Positions 18,748-27,105 of a stretch of DNA of 64,000 nucleotides are shown piece after piece (the stretch's first letter is position 1; the number at the start of each line of letters is the position of its first letter). The DNA is taken from positions 1 through 64,000 of the forward strand of contig JBMYSZ010000006.1 in the NCBI GenBank assembly GCA_049603835.1. Reading direction: 5' to 3'. The position numbers were made by a program, and so were the translations under genes. The notes beneath the pieces were generated by a model, which was not told the DNA's origin, made no database searches, and was given only the letters and a program-made list of their open reading frames with translations. The stretch is from Mangrovicoccus sp049603835 (lineage in GTDB: Bacteria; Pseudomonadota; Alphaproteobacteria; Rhodobacterales; Rhodobacteraceae).

Positions 18748-19353
18748 ATGTCCGAAATGCCAGAGATTTTTGCAGGCGATGATCCTTTAGAAATAGCCCA
18801 AAGATGGCTGACCGAGGCGGAGGCGAGCGAGATCAATGATCCCAATGCCATGTCCCTGGCCACTGTGGATCCTGAAGGCATGCCCAATCTACGGATGGTC
18901 CTGCTCAAAGAGATCGTGGCAGATGGGGTGGTCTTTTACACGAATTACGACAGCGTCAAAGGCCAGGAAATCGAAGCTTCGGGCAAAGCTGCCATGGGGC
19001 TGCATTGGAAAAGCCTACGCCGCCAGGTAAGAGTTCGCGGTATGGTTGAGCGGGTGCCTGAGGCGCAGTCTGATGCCTATTACAAAAGCCGGGCGCTGCA
19101 ATCTCGGCTGGGCGCTTGGGCGTCGCAGCAGTCGAAACCCTTGGCTTCGAAAGCGCATTTGATGGCGGATGTGGCCAAGCTGACCATGCAAAAAGGCCCA
19201 AATCCGGCCCGACCGCCTTACTGGGGAGGATATAAAATAACACCCCTAGAAGTTGAGTTGTGGGCTGATGGTGCCTTTAGGTTGCATGATAGATTTCGAT
19301 GGAGCAGATCAAATTTTAACGAAAAGTGGCATATTACTAGGCTTTATCCGTGA
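18748..19353 (+). CDS. pdxH: Pyridoxamine 5'-phosphate oxidase
   Basis: PdxH oxidises pyridoxine or pyridoxamine phosphate to PLP using FMN. The 201-residue protein has MVLLKEIVADGVVFYTNYDS and the GLHWKSLRRQVRVRG FMN-binding region; the C-terminal signature RLHDRFRWSR with the trailing WHITRLYP is complete. AAAGGAG precedes the ATG at 18748. The last 45 codons are distinctly A+T-rich (25 G+C in the 60 bases 19261-19320, against 39 in 19081-19140), although the protein looks normal. It diverges from fabI. Confidence 0.94.
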   Translation: MSEMPEIFAGDDPLEIAQRWLTEAEASEINDPNAMSLATVDPEGMPNLRMVLLKEIVADGVVFYTNYDSVKGQEIEASGKAAMGLHWKSLRRQVRVRGMVERVPEAQSDAYYKSRALQSRLGAWASQQSKPLASKAHLMADVAKLTMQKGPNPARPPYWGGYKITPLEVELWADGAFRLHDRFRWSRSNFNEKWHITRLYP

Positions 19354-19463
19354 GTTTTTCTTGAAAACAGCTGAAACTTATCGCAATTAGCGATATTTCT
19401 CCTTGCAACTATGCAATGTGTAATCCTAACGTATTAGTGGGGAGAGACTTTGGAGGAAAATCA

Positions 19464-20027
19464 TTGAAGATGTACGTGAACCGGATGGACACAGAACAAG
19501 ACGGACAAATCGTCGTTGGCCGGGTCAAGTGGTTTGATCCAGGCAAGGGGTTTGGCTTTGTCGTGTCCGATGCCGGAGGCAGCGACATCCTTCTGCACGC
19601 CAATGTTCTACGGAACTATGGTCAAAGCTCGGTAGCTGACGGTGCCACCATAGAAGTGGCAGTGCTGGAAACAACACGTGGCCGGCAAGCGATCGAGGTG
19701 CTACGGATCGAACCTCCTGTCATCGGCGAAGAAGAGGAAACAGAGCATCCTTTGATCGGGGAAACATTTGACCCCGAAGAGGTTGGTGAACTGGAACCGG
19801 CGCGGGTTAAATGGTTCGACAAGACCAAAGGGTTTGGTTTTGCGAATGCCTTTGGCAAGCCAGAAGATATTTTCATCCATATTGAAGTGCTGCGCCGCTC
19901 AGGCCTTGCAGATCTTCAACCGGGTGAAGCGATCTGCCTTCGCGCTGTTGAGGGGCGCCGCGGTCTGATGGCTACGGTCGTCAGCTCTTGGGAAATTGCT
20001 TACAAGTCCGAGACCTGCTCGGCCTAA
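19464..20027 (+). CDS. Tandem cold-shock-domain protein
   Basis: The protein holds two cold-shock domains, the first near residues 13-75 (VKWFDPGKGFGFV) and the second near 112-175 (VKWFDKTKGFGFA), joined by an acidic linker. Each has an RNP1-type KGFGF motif, so it should bind single-stranded nucleic acid, acting as an RNA chaperone. This double architecture is common in alphaproteobacteria. Two starts are possible: TTG at 19464, seven bases from GGAGG, or ATG at 19470, thirteen bases away; I favour the TTG on spacing. The upstream region is A+T-rich. No partner gene is evident. Confidence 0.88.
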   Translation: MKMYVNRMDTEQDGQIVVGRVKWFDPGKGFGFVVSDAGGSDILLHANVLRNYGQSSVADGATIEVAVLETTRGRQAIEVLRIEPPVIGEEEETEHPLIGETFDPEEVGELEPARVKWFDKTKGFGFANAFGKPEDIFIHIEVLRRSGLADLQPGEAICLRAVEGRRGLMATVVSSWEIAYKSETCSA

Positions 20028-20181
20028 AACCGAATTGGACAGATGTCTGGCTGTAGTCATGTCCTGGTCCTTCTGGTCATCGGTCCATGCCGGTGATCAA
20101 AACTTTTTAACCCTAGAGTGAAAAAGCCGTCGCTTTGGCTCTTTCCTTTTCCGGGCGTGGTCGCTATCACGCCATCCGTGT

Positions 20182-20258
20182 CGGGGCGTGGCGCAGTCTG
20201 GTAGCGCACCTGTTTTGGGTACAGGGGGTCGTGAGTTCGAATCTCGCCGCCCCGACCA
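20182..20258 (+). tRNA. tRNA-Pro (anticodon UGG)
   Basis: A full cloverleaf is visible: acceptor arms CGGGGCG and CGCCCCG pair perfectly, the anticodon stem CCTGT/ACAGG encloses the loop TTTGGGT giving anticodon TGG, and the T arm has TTCGAAT. The discriminator base is A and CCA is encoded. Confidence 0.97.
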
Positions 20259-20361
20259 CTTCTTCCTCTCAATGAAAATCGGCCTGGTATGGGCTTGGGC
20301 ATGTCAGCCTTTACGACCCGCACTGGGTTCACTTTGAGGGTTCACTCTGGGGCCGCAAGGG

Positions 20362-21258
20362 TCACAAAGTCTTTTGCCGCCGCCCCGCTACATAAAGTGC
20401 GCCTATCCCGCCCAGGACCAGTAGGATCGTTTGCGGCAGCGGCACAGGTGCCGGGCTAATCCCGCCTGCTGGCGAGGGGCCATTCGTCGGGATATTCTCA
20501 ACCGGTGGGTCTAGCTGAGTTATCTTATCGAGAGGCGAAGTCGGCTTTCCTGGTGTGTTGCTTTGCAACGGGCCCAACATCAAAGGCAGCTTAGGGCTAG
20601 TATTGCGCGCCGTTCGAACGCTGCCGCCAGTGATCGGCGCAGATGCGATCGGCGTCAAAGGCGGGTCCAGCCGCGAAACCTGGATCGGATTTCGGGTTGC
20701 GCTTGTCTCGTCGATATTTGGCGGTGTCGCGATGGGCACAATAGGGATGACCGGCACAGGGTCTTGAAATGCCGCGAGATCTTCCTGGCAGAGCAGGGAA
20801 AGCGGCGCATCGCCCAGAACATCCGTACCAGCAGTGGAGGTCAGTGCGGCATTAAACAGGCGATCCGCGCCGTTGCTACCCCCATAGCCGCAGCCACCAA
20901 AATCCGCCGGCTCCGGGGTTGTGGGCGCGGCGTAATCTTCGACTTGCGCGCAGCTTTCTTGATGAGCGCGCATATAGTCCGCCCCGTAAAGCTGTGCCAG
21001 GGCGCTCTCTTGCCCCTCTGCTAAGGCGTTCGTCAGTGAAGCGTGACAGCCCGGCTCAATAGGGCAATCGCCCAAGTCATGGAATTCAGGATCAATATCC
21101 CAAGCGGGAACGCTTAGCACACAGGCCTTGGCCAGGTCCGTGTCATATTGCGGATGGTCTGCGGCATGGCCGAGTGCGGCCGAAAGAATCAGGGCCGCAG
21201 CTCCACCAAAAACAGCCAAGCGGTCGAGCAAGAGAGAGATGAGTTTTCCTTTTTCCAC
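20362..21258 (-). CDS. Secreted protein with VPLPA-type C-terminal sorting signal
   Basis: This 298-residue protein has a hydrophobic N-terminal segment ending near LGHAAD, consistent with a Sec signal peptide, then a region with six or more Cys residues, then a Pro- and Thr-rich stretch. The C terminus reads PVPLPQTILLVLGGIGALYVAGRRQ: a VPLP motif, a short membrane span and a basic end. This matches the VPLPA-CTERM sorting tripartite signal handled by exosortase XrtD in Rhodobacteraceae, with Q in place of the usual A. The body matches nothing I recognise. No exosortase gene is in the window. Confidence 0.7.
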   Translation of the reverse strand: MEKGKLISLLLDRLAVFGGAAALILSAALGHAADHPQYDTDLAKACVLSVPAWDIDPEFHDLGDCPIEPGCHASLTNALAEGQESALAQLYGADYMRAHQESCAQVEDYAAPTTPEPADFGGCGYGGSNGADRLFNAALTSTAGTDVLGDAPLSLLCQEDLAAFQDPVPVIPIVPIATPPNIDETSATRNPIQVSRLDPPLTPIASAPITGGSVRTARNTSPKLPLMLGPLQSNTPGKPTSPLDKITQLDPPVENIPTNGPSPAGGISPAPVPLPQTILLVLGGIGALYVAGRRQKTL

Positions 21259-21461
21259 GTCATTTGTCCTGGTTGTGTTGTTTGGTTTGCGCCAAAATTC
21301 TTGGCGAAACCCTCACCGCAGAGGCCAAAATGCGGCGGTTTTGATAAGAGTTACGAAGAATGCCGCAGAAGAGTTTCAAGTGGCACTGAAAAAAAACGCT
21401 ATGGTTAACGGAATTTGTAGGATTTTCAGGGCATTACCTGTCGTAACCAAATGAGGTTTCG

Positions 21462-22385
21462 ATGCGGATTTTTTCATTTATTCTTTGGATTTTGGCGGCG
21501 TTTTGGATGCCCTTTCAGGCGGGGGCGGAGCCGCGAAAGCTCGGCGTCGCTTGGGTGTTTACCGATGATCTCATGGCCGATCCCGATGATGGTTGGGTCG
21601 AACGGCGCGACCGTTGGCGCACGGCTTCGGGGCAGATTTCCTGGTTTTGGGGCCAGGGCGATGATGCGTTTCCAGGAGTTTGGCAAAATTGGGAATTGAT
21701 GCTGGGCGGTGAATTGATCACGCCGGCCAGTTTGAAAAATCCACGTCCGGATGACCGGCCACTTGCCGGCCTGCTTTATTCAGAATTGGCCTATCATGTT
21801 CATTCCAATGACAATTATATGCGCTTGGCGGCGGGGCTGGCGGCATCAGGTAGCCAGACAGGCTGGGATGAGCTGGTCGTGAAAATCCACCAAGATCGAT
21901 ATGACCCTACAGATGCGGTCCTGGAGGATCAGATTGGTAATCAGGAATGGCTCAGTTTTCGGGGGGAATTCGCGCGCAATTTAAGTTTAAATGGGGCGCT
22001 ACTTCTCCGGCCCTTTGGGATTTTGCAAACTGGCCTGGAAAATTTGGTGCGCGCGGGGGTGGATATGCTCATTGGCCCCAATGGCGTTCCGATGACCTTG
22101 ACCCGCAATGACACAACCGGATTCCTCATTTGGCCGGGGAAGGATGCGCCGGTTGGATGGACTGGCCTCGTGGGCGGCGATGTGAGCTTTGTCATGGAAA
22201 GTGATCTTTTGCCCGAACACCGGGGCTATGAAACCACGGATTTCCGGCCAAGGCTGCGCGCGGGTGCGGTATATCAGGGGGCCTCTTGGCGGGGCTTTTA
22301 TGGCATTACATGGATGGGCGAAGAATTCGAAGCGCAGCCAGAATCGCAGCTGGTGGGCTCAATCCAGATCGGTTACCGCTTCTAA
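21462..22385 (+). CDS. LpxR-like outer-membrane lipid A deacylase family protein
   Basis: The 307-residue protein has a signal peptide (about residues 1-22, ending QAGAE) and a beta-barrel-like body closing with GSIQIGYRF, a typical terminal aromatic strand. The early FTDDLM and DRWRTASGQISW segments resemble the conserved N-terminal region of LpxR (DUF2219), which removes the 3'-acyloxyacyl group from lipid A at the cell surface. RPLAGLLYSELAY matches the family too. Catalytic residues in this homolog are not verified. It stands alone between a VPLPA-CTERM gene and rpsD. Confidence 0.7.
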   Translation: MRIFSFILWILAAFWMPFQAGAEPRKLGVAWVFTDDLMADPDDGWVERRDRWRTASGQISWFWGQGDDAFPGVWQNWELMLGGELITPASLKNPRPDDRPLAGLLYSELAYHVHSNDNYMRLAAGLAASGSQTGWDELVVKIHQDRYDPTDAVLEDQIGNQEWLSFRGEFARNLSLNGALLLRPFGILQTGLENLVRAGVDMLIGPNGVPMTLTRNDTTGFLIWPGKDAPVGWTGLVGGDVSFVMESDLLPEHRGYETTDFRPRLRAGAVYQGASWRGFYGITWMGEEFEAQPESQLVGSIQIGYRF

Positions 22386-22463
22386 CAGATCGGTCCGGCG
22401 CTTGGCGCGCTCGGCCTTTTTCGCGCAGATCCCGCTGCGCGGGGCATTTGGAGCGATTTTGGC

Positions 22464-22492
22464 TTGACTCTGCTAGCGCAGCTCTTTACCCG
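22464..22492 (+). promoter_or_regulatory. Candidate promoter upstream of rpsD
   Basis: TTGACT is followed after 17 bases by TACCCG, a strong -35 with a weak -10, as often seen in Rhodobacteraceae. It lies about 150 bases before rpsD. No other sigma-70-like pair stood out in the gap. Confidence 0.4.
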
Positions 22493-22640
22493 GCCCGAAC
22501 CCGCTAAGGGAAAATTGGTGTTGGTGGCTCTCGCAAGAGATCGCCTGTCGGCCGAAAGCGCAAGCCAAGGCAAAGGACAACGCCCTTCGTAAATCGCTGG
22601 ATGGCGCAGAGCGCTATTTAGCCCAAGAAGGAGAACAGCC

Positions 22641-23261
22641 GTGACCAAACGCACGTCTGCCAAGTATAAAATTGACCGCCGCATGGGCGAAAACATCTGG
22701 GGCCGCGCAAAATCCCCAGTTAACCGCCGCGAATACGGCCCGGGTCAGCATGGTCAGCGCCGCAAAGCGAAAATGTCTGACTTCGGTCTGCAGCTGCGCG
22801 CGAAGCAAAAGCTCAAAGGCTATTATGGCGACCTGACCGAAAAGCAGTTCCGCCGCATCTATGCCGAAGCGGAGCGTGTGCGCGGCGATACTGGTGAAAA
22901 CCTAATCGGTCTGCTGGAGCGCCGCCTGGACGCGGTTGTTTATCGCGCCAAATTCGTGCCGACCGTTTTCGCAGCACGTCAATTCGTGAACCACGGCCAT
23001 GTGGAAGTGAATGGCAAGCGCGTCAACATCCCGTCCTATCGCGTCAAAGAAGGCGATGTCATCTCGGTTCGCGACAAGTCCAAGCAACTGGCAGTGCTGA
23101 TCGAAGCAACCCAGCTGACCGAGCGTGACGTTCCGGATTACCTGGAAGCCGACCACAACAAGATGACCGCAACTTTCGTTCGGACACCGGGCCTGGGCGA
23201 TGTGCCTTATCCGGTTCAAATGGAACCGAACCTGGTTATCGAATACTACGCTCAGAACTAA
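22641..23261 (+). CDS. rpsD: 30S ribosomal protein S4
   Basis: S4 is a primary assembly protein of the 30S subunit and binds 16S rRNA near the 5' domain. The 206 residues match the family's length. Visible features are the N-terminal KRTSAKYKIDRRMGENIWGR, GPGQHGQRRKAKMSDFG, and the S4 RNA-binding domain about residues 96-160 (RLDAVVYRAKFVPTVFAARQ, then NHGHVEVNGKRVNIPSY). The start is GTG, with AAGGAG seven bases upstream. As in other alphaproteobacteria, it stands apart from the alpha operon. The codons are those of a highly expressed gene. Confidence 0.97.
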   Translation: MTKRTSAKYKIDRRMGENIWGRAKSPVNRREYGPGQHGQRRKAKMSDFGLQLRAKQKLKGYYGDLTEKQFRRIYAEAERVRGDTGENLIGLLERRLDAVVYRAKFVPTVFAARQFVNHGHVEVNGKRVNIPSYRVKEGDVISVRDKSKQLAVLIEATQLTERDVPDYLEADHNKMTATFVRTPGLGDVPYPVQMEPNLVIEYYAQN

Positions 23262-23391
23262 TCTTTGCGTTGGGCGGTGCTTGCGCCGCCCGCAGCCTTC
23301 GGGCAGAAATCGCTCTCGGGTGCCATTGCGGCGCCCGAATGTCGGCGATGGAGGCGCGCCTCCGACCTGACCTTGAGACAGGAGGTCACCC

Positions 23392-24483
23392 ATGAACCAG
23401 ATCACCCCGCAACCCGGTATTCTAGAGATCGCGCTTTACCAGGGCGGCGCCTCGCATGTGGCTGGTGTGACCAATGTGGTCAAACTGTCGTCGAACGAAA
23501 ATCCCTTCGGTCCTTCGCCCAAAGCTATTGAGGCTTACAAAGCTGCGGCGGGGCAATTGCACCGCTATCCCTCGACCGATCACCGCGCTTTGCGCGAGGC
23601 TATTGCCGAAATTCACGGCTTGCCCGCAGAGCAGATCATTTGCGGTGTTGGCTCGGATGAGGTGATCAACTGGCTCTGCCAGGCCTATGCCGGGCCGGGC
23701 GATGAGGTACTTTACACCGAGCATGGCTTTTCCATGTATCGCATTTCCGCGCTTGGGGCAGGGGCAACGCCGGTGGAGGCACCAGAAAATGAGCGCGTCA
23801 CCGATGTGGATGCGTTGCTGGCCGCCTGCACCGAGCGGACAAAGCTGGTTTTTATCGCCAATCCCAATAACCCCACCGGCACGATGATCGGGCAAGAGGC
23901 TCTGGCGCGTCTGGCCGATGGCATCCCGCCGCAAGCGATTTTGGTGCTTGATGGCGCTTATGCGGAATTTGTGGATGGCTATGACGGCGGTGCCAGTCTG
24001 GTGGCGTCGCGCGAAAATGTGGTGATGACCCGCACTTTTTCCAAGCTTTACGGCCTGGGCGGGTTGCGGATCGGTTGGGGCTATGCGCCTCAGGACATCA
24101 TTGATGTGCTCAACCGTCTGCGTGGGCCATTCAATCTGAGCGAAGGACAGCTTGCCGCCGCCGAAGCCGCTTTGCGCGACCAAGCCTATGCGGATAAATG
24201 CCTGGCCGAAAACGCTAAATGGCGCGCTTGGCTGGCCAGTGCTTTGGCGGAAATCGGCGTGCCTTCGGACACATCTTGCGCCAATTTCATCCTCGCGCGC
24301 TTTGCGGATGAGGCCGAGGCCGAGGCCTGTGATGCCTATCTGAAAAGCCAAGGCCTGATCGTGCGCAAAGTCGGAAGCTATGGCTTACCCAATTGTTTGC
24401 GCATCACCGTGGGGGATGGCCCTTCATGCGAGCGTTTGGCCAAAGCCGTGGCCGAATTCAAATCCGGATCCCCAAGCGCATGA
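23392..24483 (+). CDS. hisC: Histidinol-phosphate aminotransferase
   Basis: HisC transaminates imidazole-acetol phosphate in histidine synthesis; many bacterial HisC enzymes also act on aromatic 2-oxo acids. The 363 residues show KLSSNENPFGPSP, IANPNNPTGT, LVLDGAYAEF and the cofactor Lys in TFSKLYGLGGLRIGW. AGGAGGTCACCC directly precedes the ATG. The stop codon overlaps the start of tyrC (ATGA), so HisC and the prephenate dehydrogenase are co-translated, which suggests a role in tyrosine and phenylalanine synthesis as well as histidine. Confidence 0.93.
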   Translation: MNQITPQPGILEIALYQGGASHVAGVTNVVKLSSNENPFGPSPKAIEAYKAAAGQLHRYPSTDHRALREAIAEIHGLPAEQIICGVGSDEVINWLCQAYAGPGDEVLYTEHGFSMYRISALGAGATPVEAPENERVTDVDALLAACTERTKLVFIANPNNPTGTMIGQEALARLADGIPPQAILVLDGAYAEFVDGYDGGASLVASRENVVMTRTFSKLYGLGGLRIGWGYAPQDIIDVLNRLRGPFNLSEGQLAAAEAALRDQAYADKCLAENAKWRAWLASALAEIGVPSDTSCANFILARFADEAEAEACDAYLKSQGLIVRKVGSYGLPNCLRITVGDGPSCERLAKAVAEFKSGSPSA

Positions 24484-25400
24484 GCCAGATCTATTCCCGA
24501 GTCACCCTTATCGGGCTTGGCTTGATAGCCTCTTCCATCGCCCATGCGATCCGCCGCGCGGATGCCGCAGGGCAGGTTGTGGGCTATGATCAAAGCGCAG
24601 TGGTGCGGGCCGAGGCGCAGGATATCGAGCTTTGTGATCACATCGCGACCACAGCTGCCGAGGCGGTGGCTGGCTCAGATCTGGTGATCCTTTGTGTGCC
24701 GGTTGGGGCCATGGGCGCGGTTGCCCAGGAAATTGCACCGAATCTGGCCCAAGGCGCAACACTCAGCGATGTGGGCTCGGTCAAGGGCTCGGTGGTGGAG
24801 GCTGTCACGCCGCATCTGCCCGACCATGTCAGCTTTATCCCTGGTCACCCGCTAGCGGGCACCGAACATTCCGGGCCCCGCGCTGGCTTTGCCGAGCTAT
24901 TCGATAATCGCTGGTGCATTTTATCCCCGGCGGAGGAGGCGGATCCGGCGAAGCTTGATCAGCTGACCCAGCTTTGGCAGGCCATGGGCGCGAATGTGGA
25001 AACTATGGATCCCGCGCATCACGACCTGGTCTTGGCCGTGACCAGCCATGCGCCGCATCTCATCGCTTATACAATGGTGGGCGTGGCAGATGATTTGCGT
25101 CGCGTCACCGATAGCGAAGTCATCAAGTTTTCCGCCGCTGGGTTTCGCGATTTCACCCGGATTGCCGCGAGCGATCCGACCATGTGGCGCGATGTGTTCT
25201 TAGCCAATAAAACCGCGACGCTGGAAATTTTGGGGCGCTTCACCGAAGAGCTGTTTTCCCTGCAACGGGCGATCCGCACCGGGGATGGGGATAAGCTTTT
25301 CGATTATTTCACCCGCACCCGTGCCATCCGCCGTGGCATTATCGAGGCGGGGCAGGATACAGCGGCCCCGGATTTCGGGCGCGGCGGCCCAAAATCCTAG
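24480..25400 (+). CDS. tyrC: Prephenate/arogenate dehydrogenase
   Basis: This 306-residue enzyme oxidatively decarboxylates prephenate or arogenate on the route to tyrosine. The NAD(P)-binding Rossmann motif is GLGLIASSIAHAIRR at the N terminus; the conserved GHPLAGTEHSGPRAGF and the helical C-terminal domain with FSAAGFRDFTRIA follow. I chose the ATG overlapping the hisC stop; longer frames run into hisC. No chorismate mutase or ACT domain is fused. Whether it prefers prephenate or arogenate cannot be told from the sequence. Confidence 0.92.
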   Translation: MSQIYSRVTLIGLGLIASSIAHAIRRADAAGQVVGYDQSAVVRAEAQDIELCDHIATTAAEAVAGSDLVILCVPVGAMGAVAQEIAPNLAQGATLSDVGSVKGSVVEAVTPHLPDHVSFIPGHPLAGTEHSGPRAGFAELFDNRWCILSPAEEADPAKLDQLTQLWQAMGANVETMDPAHHDLVLAVTSHAPHLIAYTMVGVADDLRRVTDSEVIKFSAAGFRDFTRIAASDPTMWRDVFLANKTATLEILGRFTEELFSLQRAIRTGDGDKLFDYFTRTRAIRRGIIEAGQDTAAPDFGRGGPKS

Positions 25401-25409
25401 ATCACGACT

Positions 25410-26411
25410 CTAGCGCAGACGCAAATTTGGCGCAGCACCCAAGGGGATGACGCCGCCCAAGGACATGCGCCCAGCGGAGAACACCAAATCCGCTTCGACC
25501 GAATTTGGATTGCCCGATAGCCGCGCTAGGAAATTGAGCCCCGTGCTCATCACCGGCACCAATTCACGCGGCAGGGCGCCGCTATCGGCGGCAAAGCTGA
25601 GCATCGGTTCCCAATTGGTGGCTTTCACGCTGAGCTGCCCTTCGGCTTGGCCGTTTTCATCGGCTGTCAATTTGCCAACAGCTTGTAAGGTGAGCTCGCC
25701 CCACCGGGTCCGGGCCTGGGAAATCTCGATTGCAATGGGCTGGGGGCGGGCCGTGTCGAGAGCCGCCAGATCCCAAGGCGCATCAAAGGTGACCTGGGCC
25801 ATCAGATCCGTTTGCCCCAGCTTATCACCACCAAAAGCCTGGGGAACCGACGCGATCCACGCATCCGGTAGAACCAAATCCGTCAGATTCACCGCAATAT
25901 CATAGCTGTTGCCCAGGGCAGGGGCTTGCCGCAGCGCCAGTTGCATATGCGCTGCTGCCGCGCTCCACCCGCTTGATGAGCTTAGAGTTAGCCCATCCGC
26001 TGTGATCGTTGCCCGCTCTAGCCGAAGCGCCTGGGCATCGGTGACCAAAAGTGAGCCGCGCATATCGCTGGTGCCCAAAGTGAAATGCTGCTCGGGCGTG
26101 GCGATGATTTGGCTATCGGGCCAAACCGCGATCAAATGGTTCGGCTGATAAGACAGCCGCAAGATCTGAAACTGCGGCGCTTGCCAAGCCAGGCCGGTCT
26201 CCGGGTCGGCCAGCTCGATATCGGTCAATGTCGTGTCGAACCGATTGGGGAAGCCTGCGGTGTTCAGCTCTGTGTAATTGACGACCCAGCCCTCGGCTTC
26301 GCGCGCGTCAAACCAGGCCAGCATTTGCTGATCCGTGGCCCGCGCCCCCCAAAACCAATAGCCTGACCAGCCGATGGCCACTGCCAGGATCGCGAATAAT
26401 AAGGCGCGCAT
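25410..26411 (-). CDS. DUF2125-family envelope protein
   Basis: This 333-residue protein has an N-terminal hydrophobic segment (about residues 3-22, LLFAILAVAIGWSGYWFW) serving as signal or anchor, followed by a beta-rich exported domain. WFDAREAEGWVVNYTELNTAGFPNRFDTTLTDI matches the N-terminal pattern of DUF2125 proteins common in alphaproteobacteria, and function is unknown. It converges on tyrC with a nine-base gap and diverges from the ChaC-like gene. Confidence 0.75.
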   Translation of the reverse strand: MRALLFAILAVAIGWSGYWFWGARATDQQMLAWFDAREAEGWVVNYTELNTAGFPNRFDTTLTDIELADPETGLAWQAPQFQILRLSYQPNHLIAVWPDSQIIATPEQHFTLGTSDMRGSLLVTDAQALRLERATITADGLTLSSSSGWSAAAAHMQLALRQAPALGNSYDIAVNLTDLVLPDAWIASVPQAFGGDKLGQTDLMAQVTFDAPWDLAALDTARPQPIAIEISQARTRWGELTLQAVGKLTADENGQAEGQLSVKATNWEPMLSFAADSGALPRELVPVMSTGLNFLARLSGNPNSVEADLVFSAGRMSLGGVIPLGAAPNLRLR

Positions 26412-26475
26412 GACGACCCCTTTTCCTTTGCATTGATCCGGTATTTATAAGCGCAACGCGGTAAGGACTAGTGCA

Positions 26476-27012
26476 ATGACGGAAAATGACGGCCCGCTTT
26501 GGGTGTTTGGCTATGGCTCTTTGATTTGGCATCCGGGCTTTGCGGTGGCCGAACAGCATTTGGCGCAGCTGACGGGCTATCATCGCTCCTTTTGCATGTG
26601 GTCGATCCATCATCGCGGCACTGTCGAAGATCCGGGGCTGGTTCTGGCGCTGGATGAGGCCGAGGACGCGGTTTGCGATGGGGTGGCTTTCCGGGTGCCC
26701 GATGCGGATCGGGATCAGGCCTTAGCGGATCTGCGCGAGCGGGAACTCGTGTCATCGGCCTATCTGGAACGATGGCTGACCCTGCGTTTGGCCGATGGGC
26801 GCCAGGTGCAGGCCGTGACCTATGTGGTGGACCGAGATCATGTGCAATATTGCGGCGGGCTTAGCCTGGCGCGGCAGGCCGAAGTGATCGCCAAAGCTGT
26901 AGGCGGGCGCGGGCCTAATCGCGACTACCTGATCAACACCGCCCAGCATTTGGCCGAGCTTGGCCTGCGGGATCCGGATCTGGACTGGCTGGTGGCGCGG
27001 ATCGGCGCTTAG
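26476..27012 (+). CDS. ChaC-like gamma-glutamylcyclotransferase
   Basis: This 178-residue enzyme of the ChaC group probably cleaves glutathione to 5-oxoproline and Cys-Gly. The substrate-binding FGYGSLIWHPGF is at residues 10-21. The catalytic Glu is expected in LRERELVSSAYLERW, about 84-98. The C-terminal GGRGPNRDYLINTAQHL is typical. An AAGGA-type ribosome-binding site lies before the ATG. The next two genes on this strand code for an ExbB/OmpA-like pair about 90 bases further on; a shared role is not evident. Confidence 0.88.
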   Translation: MTENDGPLWVFGYGSLIWHPGFAVAEQHLAQLTGYHRSFCMWSIHHRGTVEDPGLVLALDEAEDAVCDGVAFRVPDADRDQALADLRERELVSSAYLERWLTLRLADGRQVQAVTYVVDRDHVQYCGGLSLARQAEVIAKAVGGRGPNRDYLINTAQHLAELGLRDPDLDWLVARIGA

Positions 27013-27105
27013 ACTGGCTCTGCGCCTGTGACAAATTTGCCAATGCCCGATCGGGGTGATGTGGCACAGATTCTCGCAGGCGCGGGCTTGGGGTAGAACC
27101 AGCGC

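Noticed and set aside
20057..20332. A 91-codon frame opposite tRNA-Pro containing EIRTHDPLYPKQ.
   Set aside because: This is the well-known false protein read from the reverse strand of tRNA-Pro genes.
23271..23295. Hairpin GGGCGG...CCGCCC after rpsD taken as a terminator.
   Set aside because: No T tract follows, so it is not convincing as an intrinsic terminator.
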